From Hymenobacter crusticola (lineage in GTDB: Bacteria; Bacteroidota; Bacteroidia; Cytophagales; Hymenobacteraceae), in the NCBI RefSeq assembly GCF_002154225.1, contig NZ_MTSE01000005.1, positions 62,001-126,000 of the forward strand: a stretch of 64,000 nt of DNA, in the 5' to 3' direction. A program made the translations under genes and the position numbers. The notes beneath the pieces were generated by a model. It saw only the letters and a list, made by a program, of their open reading frames with translations. It was not told the DNA's origin and ran no database searches. Below, in pieces: positions 1 to 8,130 of the stretch. Position 1 is the stretch's first letter. Every line of letters begins with the position of its first letter.

Positions 1-1
1 G

Positions 2-382
2 GTTGCGTTGCCTCCCGATATGGCCGAGCAAATTCATAAAGCGGCTGAGGCCCAAGCTGTGATGGCCACATCGCCCGCTTTCCGTCACATTCTCGCCGAC
101 AACCCGCAGAAAACCTTGCCCGCAGTGAAGTGCCCCGTTCTGGCGCTGAATGGCTCCAAGGACTTACAAGTCGCTTCCGCGGTCAACTTACCAGCCATCG
201 AAAAGACCTTGAAAGGCTCCGGCAACCGCGACGTGACGACACAAGAACTAGCTGGCCTGAACCACATGTTTCAAACTGCCTCCACGGGCGCGACAACCGA
301 ATACGGCCAAATCGAGGAGACCTTTTCTCCTATTGCCTTGCAAAGCATTGGCGACTGGCTAACCCAACGTACGAAACGCTAG
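2..382 (+). CDS. alpha/beta hydrolase, C-terminal fragment (5' end outside window)
   Basis: The reading frame is open from base 2 to the TAG at 380-382, so this is the last ~126 codons of a gene that begins upstream of the window. It carries the end of an alpha/beta-hydrolase fold: CPVLALNGSKDLQV (the acid-residue strand, Asp) and LAGLNHMFQ (the catalytic His). The same segments occur in the complete gene starting at 688 (CPVLALNGTADLEV, LAGVNHLFQ), so the two are tandem paralogues in the same direction. The nucleophile region is outside the window, so activity cannot be judged. A strong hairpin terminator follows 25 bases after the stop, which suggests the downstream paralogue is transcribed separately. 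The substrate is unknown; esterase or peptidase activity on small substrates would be the usual guess. Confidence 0.85.
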   Translation, partial: VALPPDMAEQIHKAAEAQAVMATSPAFRHILADNPQKTLPAVKCPVLALNGSKDLQVASAVNLPAIEKTLKGSGNRDVTTQELAGLNHMFQTASTGATTEYGQIEETFSPIALQSIGDWLTQRTKR

Positions 383-406
383 GCCACTTAGCTCCCTAAC
401 TTACCG

Positions 407-452
407 GCCTGCAGCTGCTCTAACAATCTAGAGGAGTTGCAGGCTGTTTTAT
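407..452 (+). terminator. rho-independent terminator after the truncated hydrolase
   Basis: A 15-base arm at 407-421 pairs with 430-444 (13 of 15 pairs), with a loop of eight bases, followed by TGTTTTATT. It lies 25 bases after the stop at 382. Confidence 0.75.
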
Positions 453-687
453 TAGCGCCCCACCGGTCCCCGCGAATATGTACCTCGTTACTTGTGCCAC
501 AGCGAAGCTGTTTGAGGGCTTAGATAGCCTCTTTGCGCTGTAATGAATGCCTTTCGTCGCGTTTAGAGAAGCATTCATGCGAAACTACCTAGGTCTGCGC
601 AAATAATTTAAAATACACTATATATCTGGTACTCTATTTGGATAGATTGACTTTTAAAAAGATTTATCAGTAGTTCCGCTTTTTGTT
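453..687. other. intergenic region upstream of the second hydrolase
   Basis: I see no gene here. The last ~90 bases are AT-rich and contain TCTATTTG at about 636-643, one base away from the Bacteroidota -7 consensus TAnnTTTG. It could be the promoter of the gene at 688, but no good -33 TTG is visible at the expected distance. Confidence 0.35.
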
Positions 688-2172
688 ATGAAGAGTACCC
701 CACCTATAATCTTCAATCTATTATTTATCCTCTATCTATTTTGTACCATCCCGGTTAAAGCCGGCGACGCGCCTACCCTAAATGGGCAATGGAAAGGCCC
801 ATTGAAAGTGCCTGGTGGTACTTTAGACCTAATTATTACGCTGGTGCCGTTGAGCAACGGCACCTACTACGCCGCTCTTGATGTGCCTCAGCAACGTATC
901 AGCCGCATGCCAGTAGAAGCCGAAACCAAAGGAAACGAAATCACCCTGAAGATTGAGCAAGCAGGTAGCAGCTTCACAGGCAAGATAGAAGATGGCGGCG
1001 CACGCTTCACCGGCACTTGGCAGCAACCAGGCTTAAAGGCTCCGCTAGTGCTACAGCGAGCGACGGCATCGGCTGCTACCGCCCGCCGATCTCGCCTGAC
1101 ACCACCCTACCGCGAGGAAGACGTCTTCTTTACCAATTCGCAAGACAAGCTCCGGCTAGGGGGCATGCTCACTATCCCAGCTGGCGCGGGTCCGTTTCCG
1201 GCAGTGGTGCTCGTATCAGACACCGGCCCGCAGGACCGCGACGTGACGGTGCAGGAATACCGCATGTTCGGTAGCCTAGCCGATTATCTCACGCGCCGTG
1301 GTATCGCCGTACTACGCTTCGACGACCGAGGCGTTGGTAAATCCAGTGGCAACTATTCCAGCGCTACTACCGCCGAGTTGGTAACGGACGCGCAAGCAGG
1401 CCTAGCTTTTTTACGCTCCCGCTCCCTCATTGATCCACAGCACATCGGATTTATTGGCCACGGAGAAGGTGCCAACATTGCCCTGTTAGCCGCAGCACAA
1501 AGCCCCCAAACCACTGCCTTCGTGGTGTCATTGGCTGGGTACGGGCTACCGGGCCGCGACGTTCTCATGCAGCAACAAGGCGAAATTATGCGTCTGATTG
1601 GCGCTGATCCGGCGCAAGTGAAAGCCGCTTTGGCCTTGAATGAGCATATGGTAGATATCATTCGGCAAACGCCGAATGACGTGCAGGCTCGTACTAAAGT
1701 GGCTACGCTTATTCGGCAAAATAATAGCAACATCGACGCTGGTATGGCCCGCGCCCGGGCCGCGCATCTTACTTCTCCCTGGTCGCGCTACTACCTCGAT
1801 TTTGACCCCAAGAACAAACTATCTGACGTTCAGTGCCCTGTACTAGCCCTAAATGGCACGGCCGATTTGGAAGTAGCTGCTAGTACGAACCTGAGCATTT
1901 TGCAAAAGGGTTTAAAAAGCAACGATGATGTCACCGTTCAGAAGCTAGCTGGTGTGAATCACTTGTTTCAACCAGAAGAGAAAGATTGGCCTCTAGTGAA
2001 CGGGCAACAGCAGCCAAACTTTTCTCCGAAAGCGCTCGAAACTATCCGCGCCTGGATCGTTAAGCGCACTGGGCAGCCACAAGCTGTGCCTGTTACCGTG
2101 AAACGACCAGCGCCAGCAAAAGCGGCGAGCAAGAAAGTTAGCAGAACTGCTTTTCAGAAAACGGCTAGCTAA
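688..2172 (+). CDS. secreted alpha/beta hydrolase-fold protein with Gly in place of the nucleophilic Ser
   Basis: 494 residues. Residues 1-25 form a signal peptide (hydrophobic LLFILYLFCTIPVKAG). Residues ~30-130 look like an all-beta N-terminal domain (NGQWKGPLKVPGG, FTGTWQQPG), followed by an alpha/beta-hydrolase domain. The acid-strand CPVLALNGTADLEV and the His segment LAGVNHLFQ are intact. The nucleophile elbow, normally GHSEG in this family, reads GHGEG (residues 257-261, codon GGA at 1462-1464), so the catalytic Ser is absent. The C-terminal tail is Lys/Ala-rich. It lies directly downstream of a paralogue cut by the window edge and ends against a long bidirectional terminator. The protein may be an inactive homologue with a binding role, or it may use unusual chemistry. 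Family assignment is firm; function is not. Confidence 0.85.
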   Translation: MKSTPPIIFNLLFILYLFCTIPVKAGDAPTLNGQWKGPLKVPGGTLDLIITLVPLSNGTYYAALDVPQQRISRMPVEAETKGNEITLKIEQAGSSFTGKIEDGGARFTGTWQQPGLKAPLVLQRATASAATARRSRLTPPYREEDVFFTNSQDKLRLGGMLTIPAGAGPFPAVVLVSDTGPQDRDVTVQEYRMFGSLADYLTRRGIAVLRFDDRGVGKSSGNYSSATTAELVTDAQAGLAFLRSRSLIDPQHIGFIGHGEGANIALLAAAQSPQTTAFVVSLAGYGLPGRDVLMQQQGEIMRLIGADPAQVKAALALNEHMVDIIRQTPNDVQARTKVATLIRQNNSNIDAGMARARAAHLTSPWSRYYLDFDPKNKLSDVQCPVLALNGTADLEVAASTNLSILQKGLKSNDDVTVQKLAGVNHLFQPEEKDWPLVNGQQQPNFSPKALETIRAWIVKRTGQPQAVPVTVKRPAPAKAASKKVSRTAFQKTAS

Positions 2173-2191
2173 CCAAGCTGATTTTACCTAG

Positions 2192-2253
2192 CCTTAAAAA
2201 GGTCGTCCGGTGCTGTTTCCAACTAGGAACAGCACCGGACGACCTTTTTAAGG
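2192..2253. terminator. long bidirectional terminator between convergent genes
   Basis: A perfect 26-bp inverted repeat, 2192-2217 pairing with 2228-2253, carries A-runs on the left and T-runs on the right, so it can terminate transcription from both sides. It sits between the hydrolase stop at 2172 and the convergent MFS gene ending at 2286. Confidence 0.9.
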
Positions 2254-2285
2254 TTGGTACGCCATGATAGCAGTAAGCGTAGCAC

Positions 2286-3572
2286 CTAGGCGCCAGCGGT
2301 TGCTTTTTCGGGCGTCATATCTAAACGGCGCAGCTTATCGGCGCGCCAAGCAGTAATGCCGACGACGGCAATGGTCATCAGCCCCCCGAACACCACTGAC
2401 GGCACCGTTCCAAGGAACCTAGCCATGGCCCCCGACTCAAAAGAACCAATTTCATTACTGGAGCCAATAAAAATGTTGTTTACCGCCGCTACCCGTCCTT
2501 TCATGTATTCGGGTGTAAAAGTATGGATCAGCGTTTGGCGCACAATCACTGATACCGCATCAAAGACACCCGTCAGGAACAGCAGGAAAAGTGAGAGCCA
2601 GATGTTGGTGGATAAGGCAAAGAAAATAGTAGCCACACCGAAGCCCGCTACGGCCCACAGCAGCTTACGCCCCGCCCGGCGGTGCAAAGGAAAATAGGTG
2701 AGCAGCGCAGCCATCAGGACCGAGCCAACCGCTGGCGCAGTTTCCAAATGACCTAGGCCTGTCGCTCCTACCTTCAGGATATCGGCGGCGAATACGGGTA
2801 ACAACGCTACTGCGCCGCCAAAAAGTACCGCGAACAAATCGAGCGACAAGGCTGCTAGCACCAGTTGGTTTTGCCAAATAAATCGAAGCCCACTCAGCAC
2901 ACTATCCTGTAAGCTTAGCTTTTCGCCCTCAATTGGCGGCAGTGGCCTAGAGGCAATAGATAGAAAGTGCAACAATGCTACTAGCATCAACCCTGTGGCC
3001 ACCGCATACGAGTTGCTCACTCCCAAATGCGCAATCAAATATCCCCCAATAGCGGGCCCTATTACCGCGGCAGCTTGGTAGGTGGTGCTATTCCAGGTGA
3101 TGGCATTTGCTAGCCGCTCCCGGCTAGGTAACAGCTGAGGCATAAAGGAGAACAAAGCTGGCCCGAGGAAACCACGTGCGATACCGCTTAGGAAAATTAC
3201 CCCGTAGAGTGGCAGAGTGTAGAAAGAACCACGCGCCAAAAAGCCCAAGCCCAGTGGCGAAGCAAAAAACCAAAGCAGGGCCGCGCAAAGCAGCAGCACC
3301 GTTACGCCCGCTACAATAATATTTTTACGTCGGATTGTATCGGCTACGTGGCCTGCGTAGAGTGACACTGCAATGCTGGGAATAGCCTCCGACAAGCCGA
3401 TTAAGCCGAGCGCTAGTGGATCGTTTGTCAGCTTGAATATTTGCCAGCTCACAACAAGGCCCTGGATACGCGTGGCTATTGTATAAAAAACCCTAGCCAA
3501 GATCAACCGACGAAACTCTGGCAAGCGAAGGGCGGCATACGGATCATGTGGCCCAGAGACAGGTAAATTCAT
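2286..3572 (-). CDS. MFS transporter (EntS/MFS_3-like)
   Basis: About 428 residues with 10-12 hydrophobic segments. The N-terminal DPYAALRLPEFRRLILAR and the loop GHVADTIRRKN (the MFS motif A position between helices 2 and 3) fit the MFS_3 group of drug and siderophore exporters such as EntS. The reading frame is open to an ATG at 3593, but the ATG at 3572 (MNLPVSGPHDPYA) is preferred because relatives begin close to the DPYAALR segment. The gene is monocistronic, convergent with the hydrolase and divergent from the sigma-factor gene. The substrate cannot be told from sequence; export of a small hydrophobic compound is the family's usual role. No regulator is adjacent. Confidence 0.85.
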   Translation of the reverse strand: MNLPVSGPHDPYAALRLPEFRRLILARVFYTIATRIQGLVVSWQIFKLTNDPLALGLIGLSEAIPSIAVSLYAGHVADTIRRKNIIVAGVTVLLLCAALLWFFASPLGLGFLARGSFYTLPLYGVIFLSGIARGFLGPALFSFMPQLLPSRERLANAITWNSTTYQAAAVIGPAIGGYLIAHLGVSNSYAVATGLMLVALLHFLSIASRPLPPIEGEKLSLQDSVLSGLRFIWQNQLVLAALSLDLFAVLFGGAVALLPVFAADILKVGATGLGHLETAPAVGSVLMAALLTYFPLHRRAGRKLLWAVAGFGVATIFFALSTNIWLSLFLLFLTGVFDAVSVIVRQTLIHTFTPEYMKGRVAAVNNIFIGSSNEIGSFESGAMARFLGTVPSVVFGGLMTIAVVGITAWRADKLRRLDMTPEKATAGA

Positions 3573-4101
3573 GCTTAAACAAGCGAGTGACAAACAGCGA
3601 AGGTAGTTTAAGTAAACATCCTCCGTCGTGAAGACGCGAAATAACCTTTATGCATAAAGCAGTTATCTGCGGCATTTAGTTTGACTTAGCTCATCTTTTA
3701 GCTGAGAGTTTTCCTCTCAGCGCTTACCAGGGTATTCTGATTTAGCTGACCGTAATCTCATTTACTTCCTCGGAGTCGATTCTTCTTGCTTGGTGCTAGT
3801 CGCTAACTCTCCTGTCTGTCACAAAAAAATTTACGCCTTATACTGTTAGCTTTGTCTTTTTCTTTTATCTTAAAGCTGCCGAAATGCACGCGTATATTAT
3901 TGATATACAATACTTAATAAATTGTTTTCATTTTTTTGTTATTTTTTCATTTTGCTAGTGAAGAGGCATTGTGTTTGAGGCATCTGTTTTCTACATTTGA
4001 TCTTCATCTTTCTTTTCTTCCTCACCCGAATTTTATCCAGTTCACAGGCAAACTGCATTCTATGGTTTAAAGCTCTACGTTCTCTTAAACCCGTAGCTTT
4101 T
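3573..4101. other. long AT-rich intergenic region between MFS gene and sigma-factor gene
   Basis: About 530 bases between divergent genes. It holds an 8-bp hairpin (GCTGAGAG at 3701-3708 pairing with CTCTCAGC at 3714-3721) and a -7-like box TAGCTTTG at 3847-3854 on the plus strand, which would give the sigma-factor mRNA a leader of roughly 240 bases. No matching -33 TTG is seen. The sigma-factor frame is open from 3997, but that extension (an Phe/Leu-rich stretch) does not look conserved. I see no other gene. Confidence 0.4.
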
Positions 4102-4737
4102 ATGGAAACCATGCAGCCGAGCGATTCCGCTTTGATCTCGCTCTATATTGCCGGCAAGGAAGAAGCTTTCGAGCTCCTGCTGGAGCGGCATAAAAGCCGC
4201 GTTTTTACCACAATCATGCTGATTGTGCGCGATGAGGCCGTAGCCGAAGATCTGCTACAAGATACTTTCATCAAGGCCATTCATACGATGAAAGGAGGCC
4301 GTTACAACGAAGAGGGTAAATTCTCTTCCTGGATCTGCCGCATTGCACATAACCTAGCCATCGACTTCTTCCGGCGCGAAAAACGCAACCCTTTGTTGAA
4401 TCTCGATACAACAAGCCATGCGTTTAATTCGTTGTCATTGGCAGAAGAGGGTGCGGAGGCTACCATCACCCGTGAGGAAACCCACGCCCGTCTTCGAGAG
4501 CTAATCCAAGATCTGCCCGCGGCGCAGAAGGAAGTGCTCATCATGCGCCACTATGGCGAGATGAGCTTTCAGGAAATCGCCGATGCAACTGGGGTAAGCA
4601 TCAATACAGCGTTAGGGCGTATGCGCTACGCATTGATCAACTTGCGGAAGAAGATGGCCGCGCAACCTATTTTCTATGATCAAAACGTTTACCCACGAGA
4701 AACTGATCCGGTACCTATACAACGAATTGCCGGCTGA
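4102..4737 (+). CDS. RNA polymerase sigma factor, sigma-70/ECF family
   Basis: 211 residues from the ATG at 4102. Region 2 spans roughly residues 20-95 (the -10-recognition part includes AEDLLQDTFIKAIH, and WICRIAHNLAIDFFRR is the classical sigma-2 signature). Region 4 spans residues ~135-190, with a helix-turn-helix at MSFQEIADATGVSINTALGRMR. This is the RpoE-like ECF layout. The frame continues upstream to 3997, but those residues are hydrophobic and outside the family domain. A second gene overlaps its 3' end by 62 bases, suggesting coupled expression with a partner, possibly an anti-sigma-like protein. The promoters it recognises cannot be deduced here. Confidence 0.93.
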   Translation: METMQPSDSALISLYIAGKEEAFELLLERHKSRVFTTIMLIVRDEAVAEDLLQDTFIKAIHTMKGGRYNEEGKFSSWICRIAHNLAIDFFRREKRNPLLNLDTTSHAFNSLSLAEEGAEATITREETHARLRELIQDLPAAQKEVLIMRHYGEMSFQEIADATGVSINTALGRMRYALINLRKKMAAQPIFYDQNVYPRETDPVPIQRIAG

Positions 4738-4903
4738 AGAACAGCAGGAGATTGAGCAATCCCTGCTTCATGACCCAAAGCTAGCGAGTCATTGTGCCGA
4801 TTTGCTGTTGGCCCAGCGCTGTCTGAACGACTTGCGCACCGCTCCCAGTAAAGAAGTCACAGACTCTATTTTACAGTATTCTCGTAATTTTCTGAGACCA
4901 TAG
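4676..4903 (+). CDS. small acidic protein overlapping the sigma-factor gene (possible anti-sigma-like partner)
   Basis: 75 residues in a different frame from the sigma factor, overlapping its last 62 bases. The sequence begins MIKTFTHEKLIRYLYNELP, then EEQQEIEQSLLHDP, then a Leu-rich helix and a Ser/Arg C-terminus. The start HEKLIRYLYNELPAEE resembles the N-terminal segment of zinc-finger anti-sigma proteins (zf-HC2 type), but the Cys/His zinc ligands are missing and there is no membrane segment. The overlap and the anti-sigma-like opening suggest a small regulatory partner of the sigma factor; this is an inference. It is followed by an inverted repeat that also contains a possible promoter for nth. 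Confidence 0.7.
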   Translation: MIKTFTHEKLIRYLYNELPAEEQQEIEQSLLHDPKLASHCADLLLAQRCLNDLRTAPSKEVTDSILQYSRNFLRP

Positions 4904-4911
4904 AACCAGAA

Positions 4912-4989
4912 GTGGTGAAGTGGTGAGATTGTGCGTTGGAGAACTACCTAGGTAGCATCTTTGTACTCACAATCTCACTACTTCATCAT
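4912..4989. repeat. inverted repeat between sigma-partner gene and nth
   Basis: 4912-4933 is the reverse complement of 4968-4989 at 19 of 22 positions. All three differences are A/G, so an RNA hairpin would keep them as G-U pairs. The loop contains the palindrome CTACCTAGGTAG and the -7-like CATCTTTG. It may act as terminator, leader structure or repeat element. Confidence 0.6.
4936..4963 (+). promoter_or_regulatory. candidate Bacteroidota promoter for nth
   Basis: TTG at 4936-4938, 17 bases, then CATCTTTG at 4956-4963 (consensus TAnnTTTG, one or two mismatches). It lies 35 bases before the nth ATG and inside the loop of the inverted repeat 4912-4989. Confidence 0.4.
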
Positions 4990-4997
4990 TTTGCTTT

Positions 4998-5690
4998 ATG
5001 CGTAAGCCCGAGCGGTTCCGCCGCTTTCTGGATTATTTCATCAACAATTTTCCAGAACCTAAAACCGAGTTGCAGTATGGCAACCCGTACGAACTTATCG
5101 TGGCAGTGGTACTCAGCGCCCAGTGCACCGACAAGCGCGTGAATCTCGTGATGCCAGCGTTGCTAGAGCAATTTCCGACTCCTTATCAGCTAGCAGCAGC
5201 CTCAGCAGAAGAGATATTTCCCTTTATCCGTAGCGTATCGTACCCGAACAATAAGGCCAAGCACCTAGCGGGCCTAGGTCGGATGCTTGTCAACGATTTC
5301 GGCGGCGAGGTACCGAGCACCATTGAGGAGCTCCAGCGTTTGCCAGGTGTGGGCCGCAAAACGGCCAACGTGGTGGTGTCGGTTATTTATAATCAACCTG
5401 CCATGGCCGTGGATACACACGTCTTTCGCGTATCCCACCGGCTAGGTCTGGTCAACCGGACTGCAACAACACCACTAGCTGTAGAAAAAGAGTTGTTGCG
5501 CTACACCCCGGAAGAAGTGGTAGCCAAAGCACACCATTGGCTCATTCTGCACGGCCGTTACATCTGCGTGGCGCGGCAGCCCAAATGCGGTATTTGCCCA
5601 CTCACAGATTGCTGTCGCTATTACGAAGTCAACTTTGCTACAGCACCTAGCCGGCCTCTGCCGCCCCCGGCAGCCAACGACCTGCTGTAA
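4998..5690 (+). CDS. nth: endonuclease III (DNA glycosylase/AP lyase)
   Basis: 230 residues, close to the family length. It removes oxidised pyrimidines and nicks the abasic site in base excision repair. The helix-hairpin-helix is LPGVGRKTANVVV, with catalytic Lys121; the catalytic Asp139 is in AVDTHVFRV. The C-terminal iron-sulfur loop has the canonical C-x6-C-x2-C-x5-C spacing (CVARQPKCGICPLTDCC), so a 4Fe-4S cluster is expected. The start is the ATG at 4998. The gene stands alone, with a candidate promoter within the inverted repeat just upstream. The paralogous glycosylase mutY lies at 12.4 kb. Confidence 0.96.
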   Translation: MRKPERFRRFLDYFINNFPEPKTELQYGNPYELIVAVVLSAQCTDKRVNLVMPALLEQFPTPYQLAAASAEEIFPFIRSVSYPNNKAKHLAGLGRMLVNDFGGEVPSTIEELQRLPGVGRKTANVVVSVIYNQPAMAVDTHVFRVSHRLGLVNRTATTPLAVEKELLRYTPEEVVAKAHHWLILHGRYICVARQPKCGICPLTDCCRYYEVNFATAPSRPLPPPAANDLL

Positions 5691-5732
5691 GTTAGGCGGC
5701 TGTTAGTTGGTGCAACGTAGCCTAGGCAGGTT

Positions 5733-6959
5733 CTATGCTGAACGTGCTGCTTGTTCTAAGGTAACCTGAACAGCAGTGGCTATCTTTCCTCGATCAAATT
5801 GTTCGATTGCCAACGCACGGCCCCTTTCTCCTGCTTGTAGCAGTTGCTCTGGCTGGGCAAATAGTTGCGTTAGCTGTGTTACTAGCGCCTGTGTATCATC
5901 TGCGGGTACATACCAACCACATGCATGCTGCTCTACTAGGCGCTTCGTCCAGCCTTCATTGGTCACAATCACGGGGGTACTTACCGCTAGGCTATCGTAT
6001 AGTTTGGCAGGCGAGTTGGAGTCCAACACAGGTAGATTCAGAAACGATACCACAGACACGTCAGCCAAGCGGAACCATGCAAACACTGCATACCGTGGCT
6101 GGGGTGCCACCAGGCGAATAGCTGCGCAACGAGCGGCTGCCGCGCGAACGAGCGGCTCGTAGAAGCCATGCCCCATAAAAAGCCATACGGTGTTAGCGTC
6201 AATGGCGGCAAGCTGCTCAGCTGCTTGTACCAGCATCGGAATGGCATTTGCCCTCCCAAACGTGCCTGCGTACAAAACAACCCGTTGCTTAGTCAGACCT
6301 AGCTCTTGACGTAATTTCATAACCGCGTCTTCGGTTGCGAAAGCCGCCAAGTCGAGGTCAGTCCCGTTGAGGGAGGTATGCACTTTGCTCGTGTTGAATG
6401 GCCACGGAGATTTCGCTATGTTTCCCAGCGCTTTCACGTAGTCCGTCATGTCGGGTGAAAGTGTCATGATGGCTTGCGCCTGATGGTACAACTTGTGTTC
6501 CATCTTGTGGAGCTCGGACCAGGCAAACCTAGGTACCGCTCCCATGGCAATTGGAAAAGCTGGCCATAAGTCTTGCACTTCAAACACCCACGGTACGCGG
6601 CGCCATCGCGCTACTTGGGCTGCCGCCCACGCCGCCGTCAGAGGTGTGCTAATGCCCCAAATCACATCAGGTTTGTCGATGCGCAGGCCTTCCCGTACCG
6701 CATAGGCTGCATAGTGCGCAAAAGCTAGCCCCCGTTGTGCCACGCCCATCGTGTTGCGGTAAGGTACCTGCGCAGCCCGCATTTCCACTCCTTCTGGCAA
6801 CCAAGTATAGTGCTGCGTCAGGCGTTGCTGCTCCCAGGTGCGCGTTGTGAGGAGGGTAACGCGGTGCGTACGCGCAATATGCCTCAGCAGGGAGTAGTGC
6901 CGGCTAGTAGCCGGGCAATCAGGATTAGTATGATACTGGCTGAAAACGGCAATATGCAA
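5733..6959 (-). CDS. glycosyltransferase, GT4-like (WbuB-type)
   Basis: 408 residues with a two-lobed GT-B appearance. The N-terminal lobe starts MHIAVFSQYHTNPDCPATSRH and includes WVFEVQDLWP, a signature of WbuB-like GT4 enzymes of surface-polysaccharide synthesis. The C-terminal lobe holds VVLYAGTFGRAN and SPAKLYDSLAVSTPVIVTN, the nucleotide-sugar binding segment with the E/D-type position shifted to LYDSL. It probably transfers an activated sugar to an undecaprenyl- or saccharide acceptor at the cytoplasmic face. The neighbouring gldB gene is 78 bases upstream in the same direction, but there is no sugar operon around it. Donor and acceptor cannot be determined. Confidence 0.85.
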   Translation of the reverse strand: MHIAVFSQYHTNPDCPATSRHYSLLRHIARTHRVTLLTTRTWEQQRLTQHYTWLPEGVEMRAAQVPYRNTMGVAQRGLAFAHYAAYAVREGLRIDKPDVIWGISTPLTAAWAAAQVARWRRVPWVFEVQDLWPAFPIAMGAVPRFAWSELHKMEHKLYHQAQAIMTLSPDMTDYVKALGNIAKSPWPFNTSKVHTSLNGTDLDLAAFATEDAVMKLRQELGLTKQRVVLYAGTFGRANAIPMLVQAAEQLAAIDANTVWLFMGHGFYEPLVRAAAARCAAIRLVAPQPRYAVFAWFRLADVSVVSFLNLPVLDSNSPAKLYDSLAVSTPVIVTNEGWTKRLVEQHACGWYVPADDTQALVTQLTQLFAQPEQLLQAGERGRALAIEQFDRGKIATAVQVTLEQAARSA

Positions 6960-7037
6960 TAGTAGGGAAGGTTAGTTGTTGAAGGTTAAGTGGCGAAGTG
7001 CCCTTTACGTGACCCAAAGCATTCAACACCTCCCAGA

Positions 7038-8039
7038 CTACTGCCGCCGCTTAGGCCGGTACCGTGACTCGTTCAGAATGTGTTGCGCGTTTTTATCAGC
7101 CATTAGTTGCGCTAGGGTCACGCTAGGGTGCTCCGTCATGTATTTACGCACAATTTGCCAGCCTACCCACGCGCCGATGCGTCCTGGCGCCGTCTTATCG
7201 ATTTCAGGAACATCGGGCCGCTCGCCCACATATTTCTGGATAACGAAGGGGCTAGTATTATACAGTAGGTTCTTCTCTAGAAAGTGTGCCCACACCTTGC
7301 CTTCGTTAAACGCTACACCGGTAAGTTCTTTGGCCGTAAACCCAATGATAACGGAATCCGGCGTGCAGGGTAGTACCTTCTCGGCAAAGTAAAGCGACTT
7401 TCCAAACTGTACCATCTCGCTGAGCATGGTCTGATTGGTAAGCTCATGCTTGTTATACTTGCTCGATATGGCCAACGCCACCGTTGGTAGCAAGTGCGCT
7501 GGTGTGTAGCGCCGTAGAATATATGCCGGCACATTTGGGCGGTAGCTAGCTGTAGGGCCCACAAAAAAATCGAGGCTAACAACCATGAGGCTGTCGTTCA
7601 CGAATAAGTCCTGGCTGAGGCCGCTCACAAACGTCTTCACGGGTGGCACGTGGAACGACGGAAAATAATAGCGTACATGCTGAAACAGCAGCTTCAGCTC
7701 GCCCTTCAGTTTCTCTGTATCCTTGAATTCGTTTTCTGCCTCCTTACCTAGCTTTTGCAAGCCCGTATTCGTAGCAAGCTTCACCAGCGCGCCAGCTAGC
7801 ACCTCCTGCGAGGGGTATTGACGCTGCTGCAAAAACTGATCAGCAAACAATTGATGTTGCTGCAAAAATTCTTTGGCATCCGTTTGGTTGCGGATGCGAA
7901 AGAATGGACCTTCCAACCGTTCTATCTGAACAGGCGCGTGCACTTTCGCCACCTCCGGGTTAAGCTCACATGTATTTGATTTATTACAACTAACTAGTAA
8001 TAACCAAGAACTAAACAACGTAATTAGGCGTAGGCGCAT
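7038..8039 (-). CDS. gldB: gliding motility lipoprotein GldB
   Basis: 333 residues from the ATG at 8039. The frame is open to 8120, but only the inner start gives a proper lipoprotein signal (MRLRLITLFSSWLLLVSC, lipobox LVSC with Cys18). The mature part contains FKDTEKLKGELKLLFQHVRYYFP and VSLDFFVGP, typical of GldB, a lipoprotein needed for gliding and linked to the type IX secretion machinery in Flavobacterium. In Flavobacterium gldB is paired with gldC; no gldC-like gene is adjacent here. It is divergent from the outer-membrane barrel gene at 8131, with 91 bases between the starts. gldD is found separately at 14.2 kb. Confidence 0.85.
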   Translation of the reverse strand: MRLRLITLFSSWLLLVSCNKSNTCELNPEVAKVHAPVQIERLEGPFFRIRNQTDAKEFLQQHQLFADQFLQQRQYPSQEVLAGALVKLATNTGLQKLGKEAENEFKDTEKLKGELKLLFQHVRYYFPSFHVPPVKTFVSGLSQDLFVNDSLMVVSLDFFVGPTASYRPNVPAYILRRYTPAHLLPTVALAISSKYNKHELTNQTMLSEMVQFGKSLYFAEKVLPCTPDSVIIGFTAKELTGVAFNEGKVWAHFLEKNLLYNTSPFVIQKYVGERPDVPEIDKTAPGRIGAWVGWQIVRKYMTEHPSVTLAQLMADKNAQHILNESRYRPKRRQ

Positions 8040-8066
8040 TCGAGCTTTCTTATAGGTGCACGCTTT

Positions 8067-8074
8067 TATCTTTG
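8067..8074 (+). promoter_or_regulatory. -7 box for the outer-membrane barrel gene
   Basis: TATCTTTG matches the Bacteroidota -7 consensus TAnnTTTG exactly and lies 57 bases before the ATG at 8131. A clear TTG at -33 is not visible. Confidence 0.5.
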
Positions 8075-8130
8075 AGGCGAAAATAGCCAAAGAAACTCCC
8101 TCAAGTAATATTCTTTGCATTTAGTACTAT

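Noticed and set aside
1353..1733. 126-codon minus-strand frame inside the second hydrolase gene
   Set aside because: Antisense to the hydrolase with a Cys/Arg-rich translation and no family.
3997..4101. Extension of the sigma factor upstream to 3997
   Set aside because: The extra 35 residues are hydrophobic and lie outside the sigma-70 domain; the ATG at 4102 is preferred.
5776..6162. 128-codon plus-strand frame inside the glycosyltransferase gene
   Set aside because: Shadow of a well-supported glycosyltransferase on the other strand.
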